Part shown: positions 1 to 12,700 of the stretch, piece by piece
Numbering within the stretch: the first letter of the stretch is position 1
Layout of the letters: the number at the start of each line of letters is the position of its first letter
Origin: Heterohyrax brucei
Lineage: Eukaryota; Chordata; Mammalia; Hyracoidea; Procaviidae
DNA: 64,000 nt
Direction: 5' to 3'
Assembly: GCA_028571685.1 (NCBI GenBank)
Contig: CM053143.1
Coordinates: forward strand, 153,320,329 to 153,384,328
Program-made: the position numbers and the translations under genes
The notes under the pieces: model-generated
Database searches by the model: none
Told to the model about the DNA's origin: nothing
The model's input: only the letters and a program-made list of their open reading frames with translations

Positions 1-19
1 TTCCCTCCTTCCATCAGTT

Positions 20-115
20 ATGACAGTTGAAAATGTTCTAGACATCAATAAATGTTTCCTGAGGGGGTGGGGGTGGGCACACAGAATTGCCCATGGTTGG
101 AAACCATTAAGCCTA
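20..115 (+). repeat. hAT/MER-like DNA transposon fragment (MER20-like)
   Basis: The segment reads like the 'gtctagacat..aatgtttcct..gggg' core and 'ttggaaaccatt' end of the MER20/MER-type hAT elements common to placental mammals. It is short and diverged; the family name is from memory. Confidence 0.45.
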
Positions 116-139
116 AGTCTAGCAGGGAGTAATAGGGTA

Positions 140-631
140 TCATGGGTTGAATTGTGTCCCCTGCGAAAATGTGTGTAGCAGTTTGGTTACACTGTAATTG
201 CAGGATTTGTATGATGTTCCTATACGTTGTAACCCCACCTCAGTGATGTTAACGAGGGAGTGCCAGTTGGCAGTTATGTTGGTGGGGCAGGACTTAATAT
301 CAGGACTCAGCATGTAAGATTGTATTGTGCCTTGAGGAAGTCTTTTGGAATCTAAGAAAAGGGAAGCAGGCAGAGAGTTGGGGACCTTGTGCCATGACCA
401 GAGCACATCCTTTGAAAAGGGCTCAGAGTCCCTGATCTTCAGCAGCAACCAGTCCAGGGCAAGACTCATGACAAGAACCTTCCTCCAGAGCTAACAGAGC
501 AACCCATCCCCTGGAACTGATGTCTTGAGTTTGGACTTGTAGCCTACTGGACCGTGACAGAATAACACGTGTGTTTTTCAGGGCATCCGCTTGCGGTATT
601 TCCATTATAGCAGTGCTAGATGACTAAGACA
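140..631 (+). repeat. MaLR-like solo LTR
   Basis: It begins with the 'gggttgaattgtgtcccc' motif typical of MLT1-type MaLR LTRs and ends 'gactaagaca'. The 7-base direct repeat 'tagggta' flanks it (133-139 and 632-638), supporting an insertion. No coding internal region is present, so this is a solo LTR of an old endogenous retrovirus-like element. The exact subfamily was not determined. Confidence 0.6.
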
Positions 632-685
632 TAGGGTAAGCGATATAGGCTTCCTGGTGTCCTAATTGTACTGTGATATTTCTAG

Positions 686-761
686 GTAAATAGTTCTTGC
701 AGAGATGATGACTTCAAACCAAAACAACCAAACAAGAAAAAGAGGATCATATATGATTCAG
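686..761 (+). CDS. RFC1: RFC1 exon 3 (76 nt)
   Basis: Encodes window residues 1-25, starting '[14 protein letters not shown]' and ending in a basic '[10 protein letters not shown]' run, plus one base of a split Asp codon. Acceptor 'tttctag', donor 'gtaata'. It matches the human segment just after the first ~44 residues. The KKKR run is a plausible nuclear localisation signal. The PCNA-binding N-terminus is in exon 1, outside the window. Confidence 0.93.
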
Positions 762-3700
762 GTAATACTTCCTCAAAAGAGCTTTAAGTTTTAAAAGTAT
801 TTGATATTCCCTAGAACATTGTTTTCCAAACTAATGTAAGATACACAGCTCTCTGTAATGTTAGTATGTGCTTTGAAGAGAGCTCTATACTGAAACTTTA
901 CAAAATTTGTTTTACTGTAGAATTTATCAGAGCCTAAATATGTTAATATATTAAAGGTTAGTTCGGAGAGATACGGTAAGTAACATGTTTCAAACTTTTG
1001 AATATGGTATATCTATCTTTTAAAAGATTCCGATTCATAAAAAAAGATATTCCTATTCTGTATTTCTTGGCGACTAAATTCAGTAATGCCTTAGGATATT
1101 ACTTTTAAAACAGACACCTAAAGTTTCATTTTTGTGCTTGATTGAGAGATTTGACTTTTTTTGTTGCATTTAAAAAGATATAAACACACTTTAAAGGCAC
1201 TTTTTAATATATTTTTAAGATAAGAAACATCAATTTTTGTTTAGTTTTTCATGGTATGTTAAAATAATGGTAGAACTGAGGAAGTTTCAGTTTTTGTAGG
1301 GAGGATCCATCTGGTGTGAACTCATTGGATTTTGACAGTGATAGCAAAGGTCCTGATTCAGTTAAAAAATTATTTGAGTGTTTACTGTGTACCTTTTATT
1401 GCTCTATGAGGAATTTTAAAGAGGTCCATGCCCTGCTTCCAGGAGCTTCTGTCTTTTGGGAAACTGTGGAAATGTAATTTACAATGGTATGAGACAGGGT
1501 TTGTAAATGCCTGGTGCAAAGGAAGAGACGGTATTACTGAGGGTCTTTGAAGACCCTGAAGGATCCATGTCAGACCTGTGAAAAAGAATTACTCAGGGAG
1601 ACTTGGCTGGCCCATGAGAGATGTCTTTATTGGAAAATGATAGCACTTTGAAGTGGGGCAGCAGCAGCGTGTATGGCTTTGGAGCCAATTCAGGGTTGGG
1701 TTTTTATAGGCTGTCTACACCCAGGGTAGAGCTGGGAACAGCAAATCAGTGATGGGGATCTGAAGTATTTCCTTTTTTGGCAGGAAGCTCTTTGTACCTT
1801 GGTTGTGCATATATGTGGGTTTCAAGATGGTGCCTGCCACAGGGGCTTCTGGGATTGTGGGGTGTCATACCTGCACAGTTTCTTGATCCCTTGCTCATGT
1901 TCCCTGGTCCTGGTTATAGCTCTCTTGGTGCCCCCATTGGAAGGACATACAGCAGTCACCTCTGTCTCATCTATGCATGTGTCTGAATTGGTTGTAAACT
2001 GGCTTCTCTGAAAAATAACTTTAGGGATAATTTAAGCAACTTGTCCCAAGGTATGAGTGATAAAATAAGTATCTTACCACTCTGGAATGTTCCAAGGTGT
2101 GGTTAGGCTGGCCCTTCATGTCTCTGTCTAAGAAGGGTGCTGAAGTTTGTGGAACACCTGTTGTGTACTAGGTGCTTACATTTGTCCTGATAAGTGCTCT
2201 TGGCACTTAGGCTGTGGTAGATGGAGTAGTAGCCTTCAAAGATATCCATGCCCCAATTCCTGGGACCTGTGAATGTGTTAGGTTACATGGCAAAGGGAAA
2301 TTAATGCTGTATATGGAATCAGGGTTGCTACTCAGATGACGTTAAAATGGAGAAAGAATTGTGGATTATCCAGGTGGACCCAATGTAATCACAAGGGTCC
2401 TTAAAAGTGAATGAGGGAGGTGGGAGAGAGACAGATTGAAAATACGAGCAGGTGGGAAGAACCAGAGAGATGGCAGCATGGGAAGCACTCAGCCTGATGT
2501 TGATAGCTTTGAAGATGGAGAAGGGTGCCATGAGCCAAGGGATGCTGGCAGCCTCTAGAAACTGGAAAAAGCAAGAAGTAGATTCTCCCACAGAGTATCC
2601 AGAAAGGATAGCAGCCCTGCCAACACCTTAATTTTCACCCAGTGAGACCCATGTTGGGCGTCTAGAGTGATACATTTACGTTTGTAATGATTTGTTAACA
2701 GCAGCAGTAGAAAACTAAGGCACAGGCTTAATAGTGAGTAGACGCAGCCTGCAAAATTCACACAAAAAAAATGGGACTTGACAAAAGACCTTGAAGAACT
2801 GATTCACAAAGCCTACTTTAAAAACACACTGTAGTTTTTCATTTCAAGATTTTTGTCTTATTTTCATCTTACAGATTCAGAATCAGAGGAGACAGTCCAG
2901 ATTAAAAATGCCAGAAAGCAACCAGAAAAAAAGTCATCATGTTCTAAACCTGGTAAAAGTGTACGAAAGGATCCTGTTACATACATTTCAGAAACAGGTA
3001 AGGGTACCAAATGTGTTTTGTTTTTAGAGAGATGCAGTGTGTGTCCTGTTTTTGAGCATCTCATGTTGTGTAAGTATACCTCCTTTACTTTTAATTGAGT
3101 TTTTGTTGCTTTGTTGAATTGAAATTGTCAGGGGAAGGCTGTAAGCATCTTTGGCATTTTATGTGGATGCAGGCAATGGGGTAAGGGCCGGTTACAGGAG
3201 AACTGGCTCTTGGAATTTTAAGTTTGGTGGTTCCAACCCACCAACCATTCAGTGGCAGAAAGAGGTGGCAGTGTGCTTCCGTAAGGATTACAAACTTGGG
3301 CCCTGTGAAGCAGTTCTGTTCTGTCAGTTGAAATTGACTTGACAGTAGTGGGTTGTTCTTTGTGTGTGTGTGTTGAATCATATAAATTGAAGTTCTGTCT
3401 TGAATCATCCCTTAAAATATTATCAGGGTGCTTTAGGACTTTAAAAAAAAATCCTTTTTTTAGAGCAGTTTTAGATTTACTAAAAAACTGCAAAAAGTAC
3501 AGAGTTCCCACTTTATCCCCATTTCTCCTATTAATATCATACATGAATGTGATATATTTGTTATAGTTGATGAGCTAATACTGATAGTTTTTTGTTAACT
3601 AAAGTCCATAGTTTATACTAGAGTTCACTCTTTGTGTTGTACAGTTCTATGGACTTTGAGAGATGTATCTGTCATGTGTCTACCGTCTCAGTATCATGTA

Positions 3701-6700
3701 ACCAGAAAACCAAACACACAGCCATTGAGTCACTTCCAACTCATGGTGACCATATATAGCACAGAGTAGAACTGCCTCATAGAATTTCCAAGGAGCACCT
3801 GATGGATTCAAACTGCCCACCTTTGGGTTAGCAGCCATAGCATTTAACCACTACGCTACCAAGGTTTCTTCAGTGTCATATAGAGTAGTTTAACTGCCCT
3901 AAAAAAAATCCCTTGTGCTCCGCCTTGTTCATCTTCCTGTCTTCCTCTGCACCTCTGACAACCACTGATTGTCCCTATTGTTTTGCCTTTTCCAGAGTGT
4001 CATCTAGTTGGAGTCTTACAGTATGTAGCCCTTTTACACTGGTTTGTAGTATTTTTTAATCAGAATTTTTTTTCATGAATAATCCATCGTCAGACTTATC
4101 CACCTTTAAAAATTTTGTCACTGTGGTCATTGTCAGCTGCTTAAAGCAGTTATCCAAAACATGAATTTCTTTCTTTTTTTCTTATGTAAGCAAGAATTTT
4201 TTTGTGGTTTTTAATCTGGCTGCCCATTGGTATCACCAAGGGAGCTTTTTAAATTCTGATCTCCAGGTTGCTAACCAAAAGATTAGCAATTTCAATCCAC
4301 TAGGTGCCTCTTGGAAACTCTATGGGTTGGTTCTGTGTTCTGTAGGGTCTCTGTGAGTCAGAATTGACAGCAGTGGGTTTGGTTTCGTTATGTGTCAGAT
4401 TCTAGGTGCTGGGATACTAAAGATGGTTAAAGACTCCATGGGCTGTAGAAGTTGACAGAAGGCTTAGTATAGGGGCACAGTTTGACCTGGCTATAAATGA
4501 TGAGAAGATGAGTATGTCGGGTTAAGGGGATGGGGTTATTTGAGGCAGAGCGTCCAGCATAAGGGTAGTATACTTGTAGGGCATGGAAGAGATAGCTTGC
4601 CCACATGATGAGCAGGAGAGGTAGGTGAAGCTACATTAGGAAGGACCTTGAAAACTTGGCAGATGAATTTAGACTTGACATTGGTGAAAGGGAACCATTT
4701 CAAGCTTATGAACAGTTATGGAATAGTCAAAGTAGTATTTGAGGATAATTCCTAGCTTAGGAAATCCGGGTGGCGAAGACGTTAAGTGCTGTGGCTGCTA
4801 ACCAAAAGGTCAGCAGTTCGAATCCACCAGGTGCTCCTTGGAAACTCTGGGGCAGTTCTACTCTGCCCGGTGGGATTCCTGAGTCAGAATTGACTTGACA
4901 GCAGTGGGTTTGGTGTGGTTTGGTTTGGTTTAGTATTCAGGATGGATTGGAGAGTGAAGAATGCTAATTAGGCTGAATAGGAAGCGTTCGGTGATCCAAG
5001 AAATAAAGCTGGCAATAGTAAAGGACTAATAAATCAACATTTTAACAAATTATAGATTAACGTTTTGTATTAACTACTGACGTTATTGGAAACCCTGATG
5101 GTGTAGTGGTTAAGTGCTTTGGCTGCAAACCAGAAGACTGGCAGTTGGAATGCATTCAGCACTCCTTGAAAACTATGCGATGGTTCTCTGTCCAGTAGGG
5201 TTGCTATAAGTTGAAATCGACTTGACAGCAATGGGTTTGTTTTTTGAGGGGTATGGACTTCTTGCATTTAGCCGTATTATCTGTGGTCTTATTTACCCAT
5301 GTTATTGTGGATTATTGGAGAGTTATTACTAGCATGCTTAAATTTTTTTTTTTATAGCTTTATTGAGATATAATTTACCTCTAGTGAGGATCCCTGGTAG
5401 TTACTTTCAACTGGAATTGACTCGACGGCATTTGGTTTGTTATCATGTTTTAATGTTATTTGCAGGTAAATGCCACGGCTTCTGAACTAGGAATAACAGT
5501 CAATATTTGCTTGACTGTGTGGGCTGTTGTGTATGAAGGGCACCACAGTTGATAAAGTGGTCCGTGAGTAGGGGATGAAACAGGAAGGAAGGTCCTCATA
5601 GAAGGAAGCTGGGGCTGGAAGGTGCATCCTTATTTCTAAACAGCTGTGTGACTTGAAGCTAAAGCTTTGAGAAGTCTGACTTTGTTTCTGTAAAGCAGGA
5701 GTATTAATTGTATAGGCCTATTGGGAAGACTTAATGGAATCATGCATATGAAAAGACCAGACCCAGTGCCTGAAAAAGAAAAAATAAAAGCTCACAGGTG
5801 CACTTTCTAGACTGTATGAGACATTAATAAAATACAGAATATTGTATTTGACCCATTTTAAGTGGAGCCAAAATGTAAGTAAACATATTTGCTGTAAAAT
5901 ATGTGGCAAAGTTGAGGTTTTTTTTTTTTATGGCAGTTGGCAGATGACTCTTTTACCCTTTATGGTCTTTTGCTAAATATCTACCCAGATACATTGTGGA
6001 AATGAACTCTAATTAAGAGGCCCTCTTCTTAAATCTGGGCATCTTTGAAAAGTTTTGAATACACTGGAGGGGTAGTAAAAACAGAATGGTGGTATGATCA
6101 AACTTTCCAATAGAGGAGAAAAAATTAGAACCCTGGAAAGGTCAAAGTTAGTGTGTAGACAGTCATGGCCTTCAGCTGTGGGTGAGGGCCATCGTTGCCT
6201 TGTGATTTTAGGTACACAGAAGGGTCAGACAGTTTAAACTCTGATCACAAAGTTTCTTTAACATGGGACTGTTTACTTAGGATCAGGAATTTTTTTAATG
6301 TTATTTTCTGAAGAGATTCCCCAGTTTTTTATCTGACAATTTTATAAACATTAGGCAGTGTTTGTGTCATGTTGCTGATGGTACGCATGTCAAAGTGGAC
6401 ATTGTCCCTTTGTTTTGAAGCACAGTGAGCCCATCATATATGATGTTCACTATGACACACTGTTCTGTTTTTTCTTAGGACTGAGATATAGGAAAGAAAC
6501 GAGCTCTTTTCTTGCCTGTTTTATCCTTTCACACTCCTATAGTCTTTGAAATGATGTTTTAATGGGTTCCTCAAGATAACTTCCTCAAAGATAACTCTTC
6601 TTTCCTTCCTTCTATAAAAGAGAATCAGACTAGGTTTTTTTTTTTTTTTTGAAAAAGAAAACTACAATAAAATTAGTACAGTAAAACAGAAATAACAATG

Positions 6701-9700
6701 AGTTTCAAAAAAAGAAAAGCGTGACTTCTAAAATTTAATATACTTACTGGAAAAATACTTGACCTTAAAGATTTTTTTTTTACTGTCTACAGTTTTGTTT
6801 TTTTTTTTTTTAAATCCCAAACTATAGTTTTTGTATACAGGGTCATGAGTGCCTTCTTTTTACAAGTATAAGCGTGAAATATTTGTAATAATACTTAAGT
6901 ATAAAAATTATAACCTAAAATTGTACCTTTATTTGAGAATTTGGGAGTGTCTTAATAGAAAAGTATTGTATGACATGATTTAGTTAAAAAACTTGTTAAT
7001 AATGTCAGAAGAAACAATTTCTGTTTCATTATTCTGTATTTTATCTTCTCTTTTATGTTTACCTTTGCATTTCTGATTTAGTTTCAGTTGGTGTTTTTGT
7101 TAAAGTATAACATTTATAGTGCTTAAAAGCATGGGTTCTTGGGTCAAATGGTCTCAGTTAAATCTTAACCTCTCCTGTGTCTCAGTTTCCTCATATGTGA
7201 AATATGTTACTGGTATCACTGTCAGGGAGCATTGTGAGAATCAAATGAGAGATAGTTCTGAAAAGTGCTTAGTATTGGGTCTGACACATAGTATGCGTTC
7301 AGTATTAGCCTGTTGTTGTATGCTTAGATCTGCTGTTAAAGACTATGCTAAAGACATTTGTCTTTGCTTAAGTCCTTGCAGTGTTTGTTGACTACTGTGT
7401 AATTGTGCTATAGAAGTTTAAAAATTGTATTTGACCCGTTTACATTGTAGATTTAAATGCCTATTGCTGTTGAGTCAATTCTGAGTATAGCAACCCTGGA
7501 GGACAAAGTAGGAGCCCCGATGGCACAGTGGTTAAGAGCTCAGCCGCTAAGCGGAATGTCAGCAGTTCAAACCCACCAGCCATGGAAACCGTGTGGAGCA
7601 GTTCTCCTCTTCTGTCCTACAGGCTTCCTATGAGTTGGAACTTGGTAACATCTAGTAACAACAGTGTCAAGGCTGTACACTGTCTCTCATGGTACCTACC
7701 AGCCACAGTGAGTGCTTGAAGTGTAGTTAATTGAAATTTAGTGTGTTGTAACTGTATACATTAGATACTAATAACCTAAACAAAAAAAGAATGGGATATA
7801 TCTCATTAACTTTTTAGTATTGATTGTGTGTTGACATGATACTGTTTGTGGTTTATTGGCTTAGATGAAATATTGTTAAAATTAAAAACCTGTTTCATTT
7901 TACTTTTTTACATATGGCTTCAGGAAAATGTGGCTTACATTTTATTCTGTTGCACAGGGCTGTTTAGACAATAGAGAATAGATTTAGGGAGTCGCCAAGG
8001 TTTTTATTATTTTTGTATGTATCTATGGCTTTATTATTATATAGAGTTTTAGATTTACCATTTAGCTCCATGACAATTATTTTTTATCAACATTTTGTTT
8101 GAGTAAGTCTTTTATTAGTGTTTATTGATTTTTAAGTGATTTAGCCACATTAATTTCCTAAGTTATAGGACAGGGAAAAAATCACTTATGAATATCTGTA
8201 TAGCTAACCATGGACTCTAGTAAAATGTTCTTGTAGGTTGGTAAAAACCCACATACTTGTTGTACTGGGTAAATATGTTTACTTTTAGCTGTTTAATGAA
8301 GTGAGAGACCTTGAGTTTTGTTTGGCAGAGATGACCTTTTATTATGCTGTTGCATCAGGAGCTGCTGTTTGATGGAAAATGGTGGGAGTTTTCCCTGTCT
8401 TGAGAATAGTTTATTGATAATTAAGCATATAATTCCAGAAGCAGTCAGTGTTCTTGAAGCTATAATTCTTTTAGGGGTATTAAATGGGAAAGGAAAGTTG
8501 AAGGATGCTGTGTTCTCCAGGTTGTCCTGTAGTATCAGTGACCTGGGACTTGGGGAAATAGAAACAGAAAACATTACTAGGAACCTGTGTGCAGCATTCT
8601 CTGGGCTGAGTTGTGGAGACAAAATTTGTGTATCAGACAAATTGGAATGTATTCTGCATAAGATAGAGAGCTTTTTCGAGATGTTTTTGATTGAGGCATA
8701 ATATTTCTCTGAAGAGGAGACTAAGGACTGTCTTTGTTTCTTTGATTATACTTTTTCGCAGATTGTATGTATAGAATGGGAATAAATTAAACTTAGAATT
8801 TTTAGAGGATGGAAGAAATATTTAGATTAACACTTTTAATTTACCTCAGTAACACTTGAATACGTTCTCGCTGAAAAATAAACAGTTTTGATAAAAGTGT
8901 CCCATTCACTTATCCATTCCTTTTTACCTTACATAGCTACATACATATTTCAGTAGCATCTTATTTTATTGTAAACTTATGCAACTTGCTTTATTTTTAT
9001 TTTTATTTTTTATTTTTATTTAACATAACTGAGTGAAAATGTACATTCACATGTAAATTTACATGCCCCCCTATATGCAGCTTCCACTGCTCTCCCTGTC
9101 CGGTGACTACACACTATTCCTCTCTGCTCCATACATGTCTCATCCTCCCAACAGTCTCCTTTCCCCTCCTCTCCGTCCACTCCCCTTCCTCCAGCTAGAG
9201 GTCAGCAAGATGATATCCTATAGATGTATAGAACCATAAAGTTGCAACTTGCTTTTTGATAATGATGTCTTAGTCCACCTTGCCATGTGTTTTCCCATCC
9301 CTCACTTTCTTGTCACACAGAAAGATCTCTGACTTATTCTTTTAAATGTCTTTAAACATTTAGTTTAATAATCTGAGTTTAATTTTTCTCATTCTCTTTA
9401 CTTTTAGATGTTAGATATTGGCTCCTTTATGCTTCGTTGCAGCGTAATATATTTAACTATCAATAAATTGACACTTCCCAGTGAAGAATATGGTTACATA
9501 GTATTTCTTGAGGTTAAGTGACAGTTATTTTAAGAATGTAGCTTATCCACTTGTATTGTGGAGAACAGGAGTGTCTGGGTGGTGTAAATGGTTATTATTG
9601 TAGTTGGCTGCTTACCAAAAGGTTGACAGTTCAAAGTCACTCAAAGGTGCCTTGGAAGAAAGGCTTGGTGAGCTACTTCCAAAAAATCATTGAAAACCCT

Positions 9701-12700
9701 GTGGAGGACAGTTCTGCTGTGACACACAAGAGGTCACCAAGAGTTGTAAGCTACTGGTGGCTAGTTTGTTTTTTCTTTATTAGGGAGATGAGAAGGGCAC
9801 ATCCACCTCCTGCTTTAGGGCAAAGTGCTTTTCTGAGGTGTTTTTTTTCCCCCTCCGTTTTCATTATTGCCCTTTTTTAAAAACCATGGTACTGTTAAAT
9901 CAGCTCTTTCTTTTCCAGTTCTCAGATCTGGAAAAGAGACTTGACCTTTATCCCTATTAAATTTCTTTCTGAAACAAACAAACTCAAAATAATGTTAGAT
10001 CCCAGCTGGTTAAGATCGTCTGTTTCCTGATACTGTCATCTGTTGTATTTTTTAAGTTTTTAATTTGAGTATTTTTATTTCCTGGTGTTGCTTATTGGTC
10101 TCATTGTGAGGATTACAATTGGACAGATAACCAGCAAGATGACAAATGGAATAACAAATGTCAGTGATCTCATTCTGCTTGAATAAGTAGTCCGCGTCCA
10201 TGGAAGCAGCAGACGAACTAAAAGGTGTATTGCACTGGGCAGGTCTGCTGCAAACGGCTCAAGTTTAAAAATCAGAGGAGTCACTGATGACTAGAGTGTG
10301 CCTGAACCAAGCTGCAGTCTCATCAGTCACTTGTGAAAGTTGAATAGTGAAGGAAGAGAAGAATTGATGTGTATGAACTATAGTGTCAGTGAAGGATATT
10401 GAATATATTCTGGACTGTGAAAAGAATGAACAGTCAGTCTTAGAGGAAGTACAGTGACACCTTTGAGAACTGGAATTCAATGAGACTGCCTTGTTTTTCC
10501 ATGTCTTACAAGTTTTCTGCTTTTGACAGGTACAGTGGTACTACTATTCTGTTAGTGAAAAATATTTGCCTTTTCTTTCACTGACAGCCTTCCACCTTTC
10601 TCTGGTTCCAGCTTTGTCATATTTTACTGTATAACTAGAATGCTCCCTAGAATCAAGAATGGCTTCCTTTGGATACATGGTTGGGAGAGACCAGTTGCTA
10701 GAAAGGTCATTTTACTTGGTAAAGTAAAAGGCCACTGAAAGAAAGGGAACCATCGGTGAGATGGATTGATAGAGTAGCTGAAACGATGGACTCAAACACA
10801 GCAGCAGCTGTGAAGATGGTACAGGTCCAGGTGACAGTTGGTGTTTTATTCTGTTACGTGCAGGGTTGCCGTGAGTCAGTGGGCTCCATGGCAACTAGTA
10901 ACAATTTAACAGTAATAAATCCCTACTAATTTGTTATCCGATAAACATGCAGTGTACTTGCATAACTGTACTAAGCAATCTATGAAGTAGATACAAGAAT
11001 ACAGTTTAATTCTGCTTTTAAGGAGTTAAAGTCTATTTAGAAGATAAGGTTTTTACATGAAAAGTATATAGTAAAAGGAAAAAGTTAACAGATAGTGGTA
11101 AAACCTTCTAAAAGGCATGGGAGAGGTAACTTTCATTTTGGAAGTTGTTGGAAACGTTTCTCGGAGGAGATGGAAGTACGAGACAGGTGTGAAGGGTTTT
11201 CATAAGATTTTGTAAACAGAATAATATTGTGTTCTAGATGACAGTTTACATAGCAAATTGGGTCCCAATTTAAAAATTTTTATAAAAATTGTTGTGTGAT
11301 CATTGGTTATGATTTTCACAGTGTGTTAGCTTTCTTCCCTCCTTGTCTTCTCGTCTTTGCTTTAGGGTTCAAGTTGACCGTTTGGTCTCATATAATTGAT
11401 TGTTTAAGGGCACACACTTCTCATGAGTGGGACTGTATATTTTATAAACCAGTCCAATCTGGCTGAACTCTGACCTTTGGGAATAGCTTCACTTCCGTGT
11501 TAGAAGAGTATGTTTGGAGCAGTAGTGTCTGAAGTTCCTGTAGTTTCCATCAGTCTAGTAGCTCTGGCCTTTTTCAGGAATTTGAATTCGTCTGGGACCT
11601 TCTGTTATGCCTCTGGTTAGAACGATCAGTAGTGGTAACCTGTCACCTGTAGTTCCTCTGGTCTCAGCTTAGCAGGGGCTGTGGCTCCTGTGGGCAGTTA
11701 GTTTGGGGATGCTGCTAAACATCCTACAGTGCACTGGAGAGCTCTCCGCAACACAGAATGGCAATAATGTGAAGGTTGAGAAACCTGCCATCACAGACAA
11801 ATGTGATAGATACTTTGTTACAGATTTGCAGTATGCATCTCCTCCACCAGTCTGGTGACTCAAAGAGGAACTGAGGGTGTATCCCGCATGGTTTATTCTC
11901 CCTCGGTGTCTGCGGCTTCTATTGAATGCCGTACCCTCCTTTTTGATCTGCTCGTGATATTATTGTACATCGTTGTCACTTAACTTTCTTCTGTAGTCCT
12001 GTGCTTGGGGGATGTGCCTTCCTCCTTTTGGCAGGATTTTAATCTTGAGCATTATTTTCTGTGATGATTTGTAGGTCACTGTTAGTACTGTTTAGCAATT
12101 TTATCTAAGAATTCATGTTGACTAAAACATCTTTGTAATAGATGCTTTTTAAAATAATTTGGTTTACTTTTTGATGGTGTGGAGAATATACACTGCAAAA
12201 CATGCAGTGATTCAGCAATTTCTAATTGGACAGTTCAGTGACACTGTTTACATTCTTCAAGTTGTGCAGCCATTCAGCTCTCCTTTTTTCTGTTCCTCAC
12301 AGGTAGCACAATCTCATTGTCCTCTAAGTGTCTCTTGCTGTCTCTGGAGTTGCTATTGTCAGTCTGATCCCAGATAGGTAGTTCTTAAAGTAGGACCGTG
12401 TTCAAAGCAGACATGTTTTACCAGTTAAGCTCAATTCTTTGGTTTTAAGAAGACATCAGAGGATATTTTTGGTTTAAGGTGTAAAGTTATCTCAGGGCAC
12501 TCAACGGCACTTGGCTTGGCAGGGCAGTAGTTTTAGGGGTTCATTCAACCTCCATGGTCTAGAAATTATGGATTCCGTGAAAATTTGGTATTCTGTTCTG
12601 CATTTAATCCCTTTTGATCAGGTTTGTTCTTTAGAGTCTTTGAGCAAAATATTTCCTAATGGTACCCGAGCACCATTCGGTTCTTCTTGTTTCATGTTGT

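Larger units (their letters stand above)
1..685. other. RFC1 intron 2 (3' part only)
   Basis: This is the last 685 bases of intron 2. It holds a hAT/MER-like fragment (about 20-115) and an LTR-like element (140-631); the remainder up to the acceptor 'tttctag' is unassigned. The human ataxia (CANVAS) pentanucleotide repeat lies in intron 2 inside a primate Alu, and no such pentamer tract is present in this part. Confidence 0.8.
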
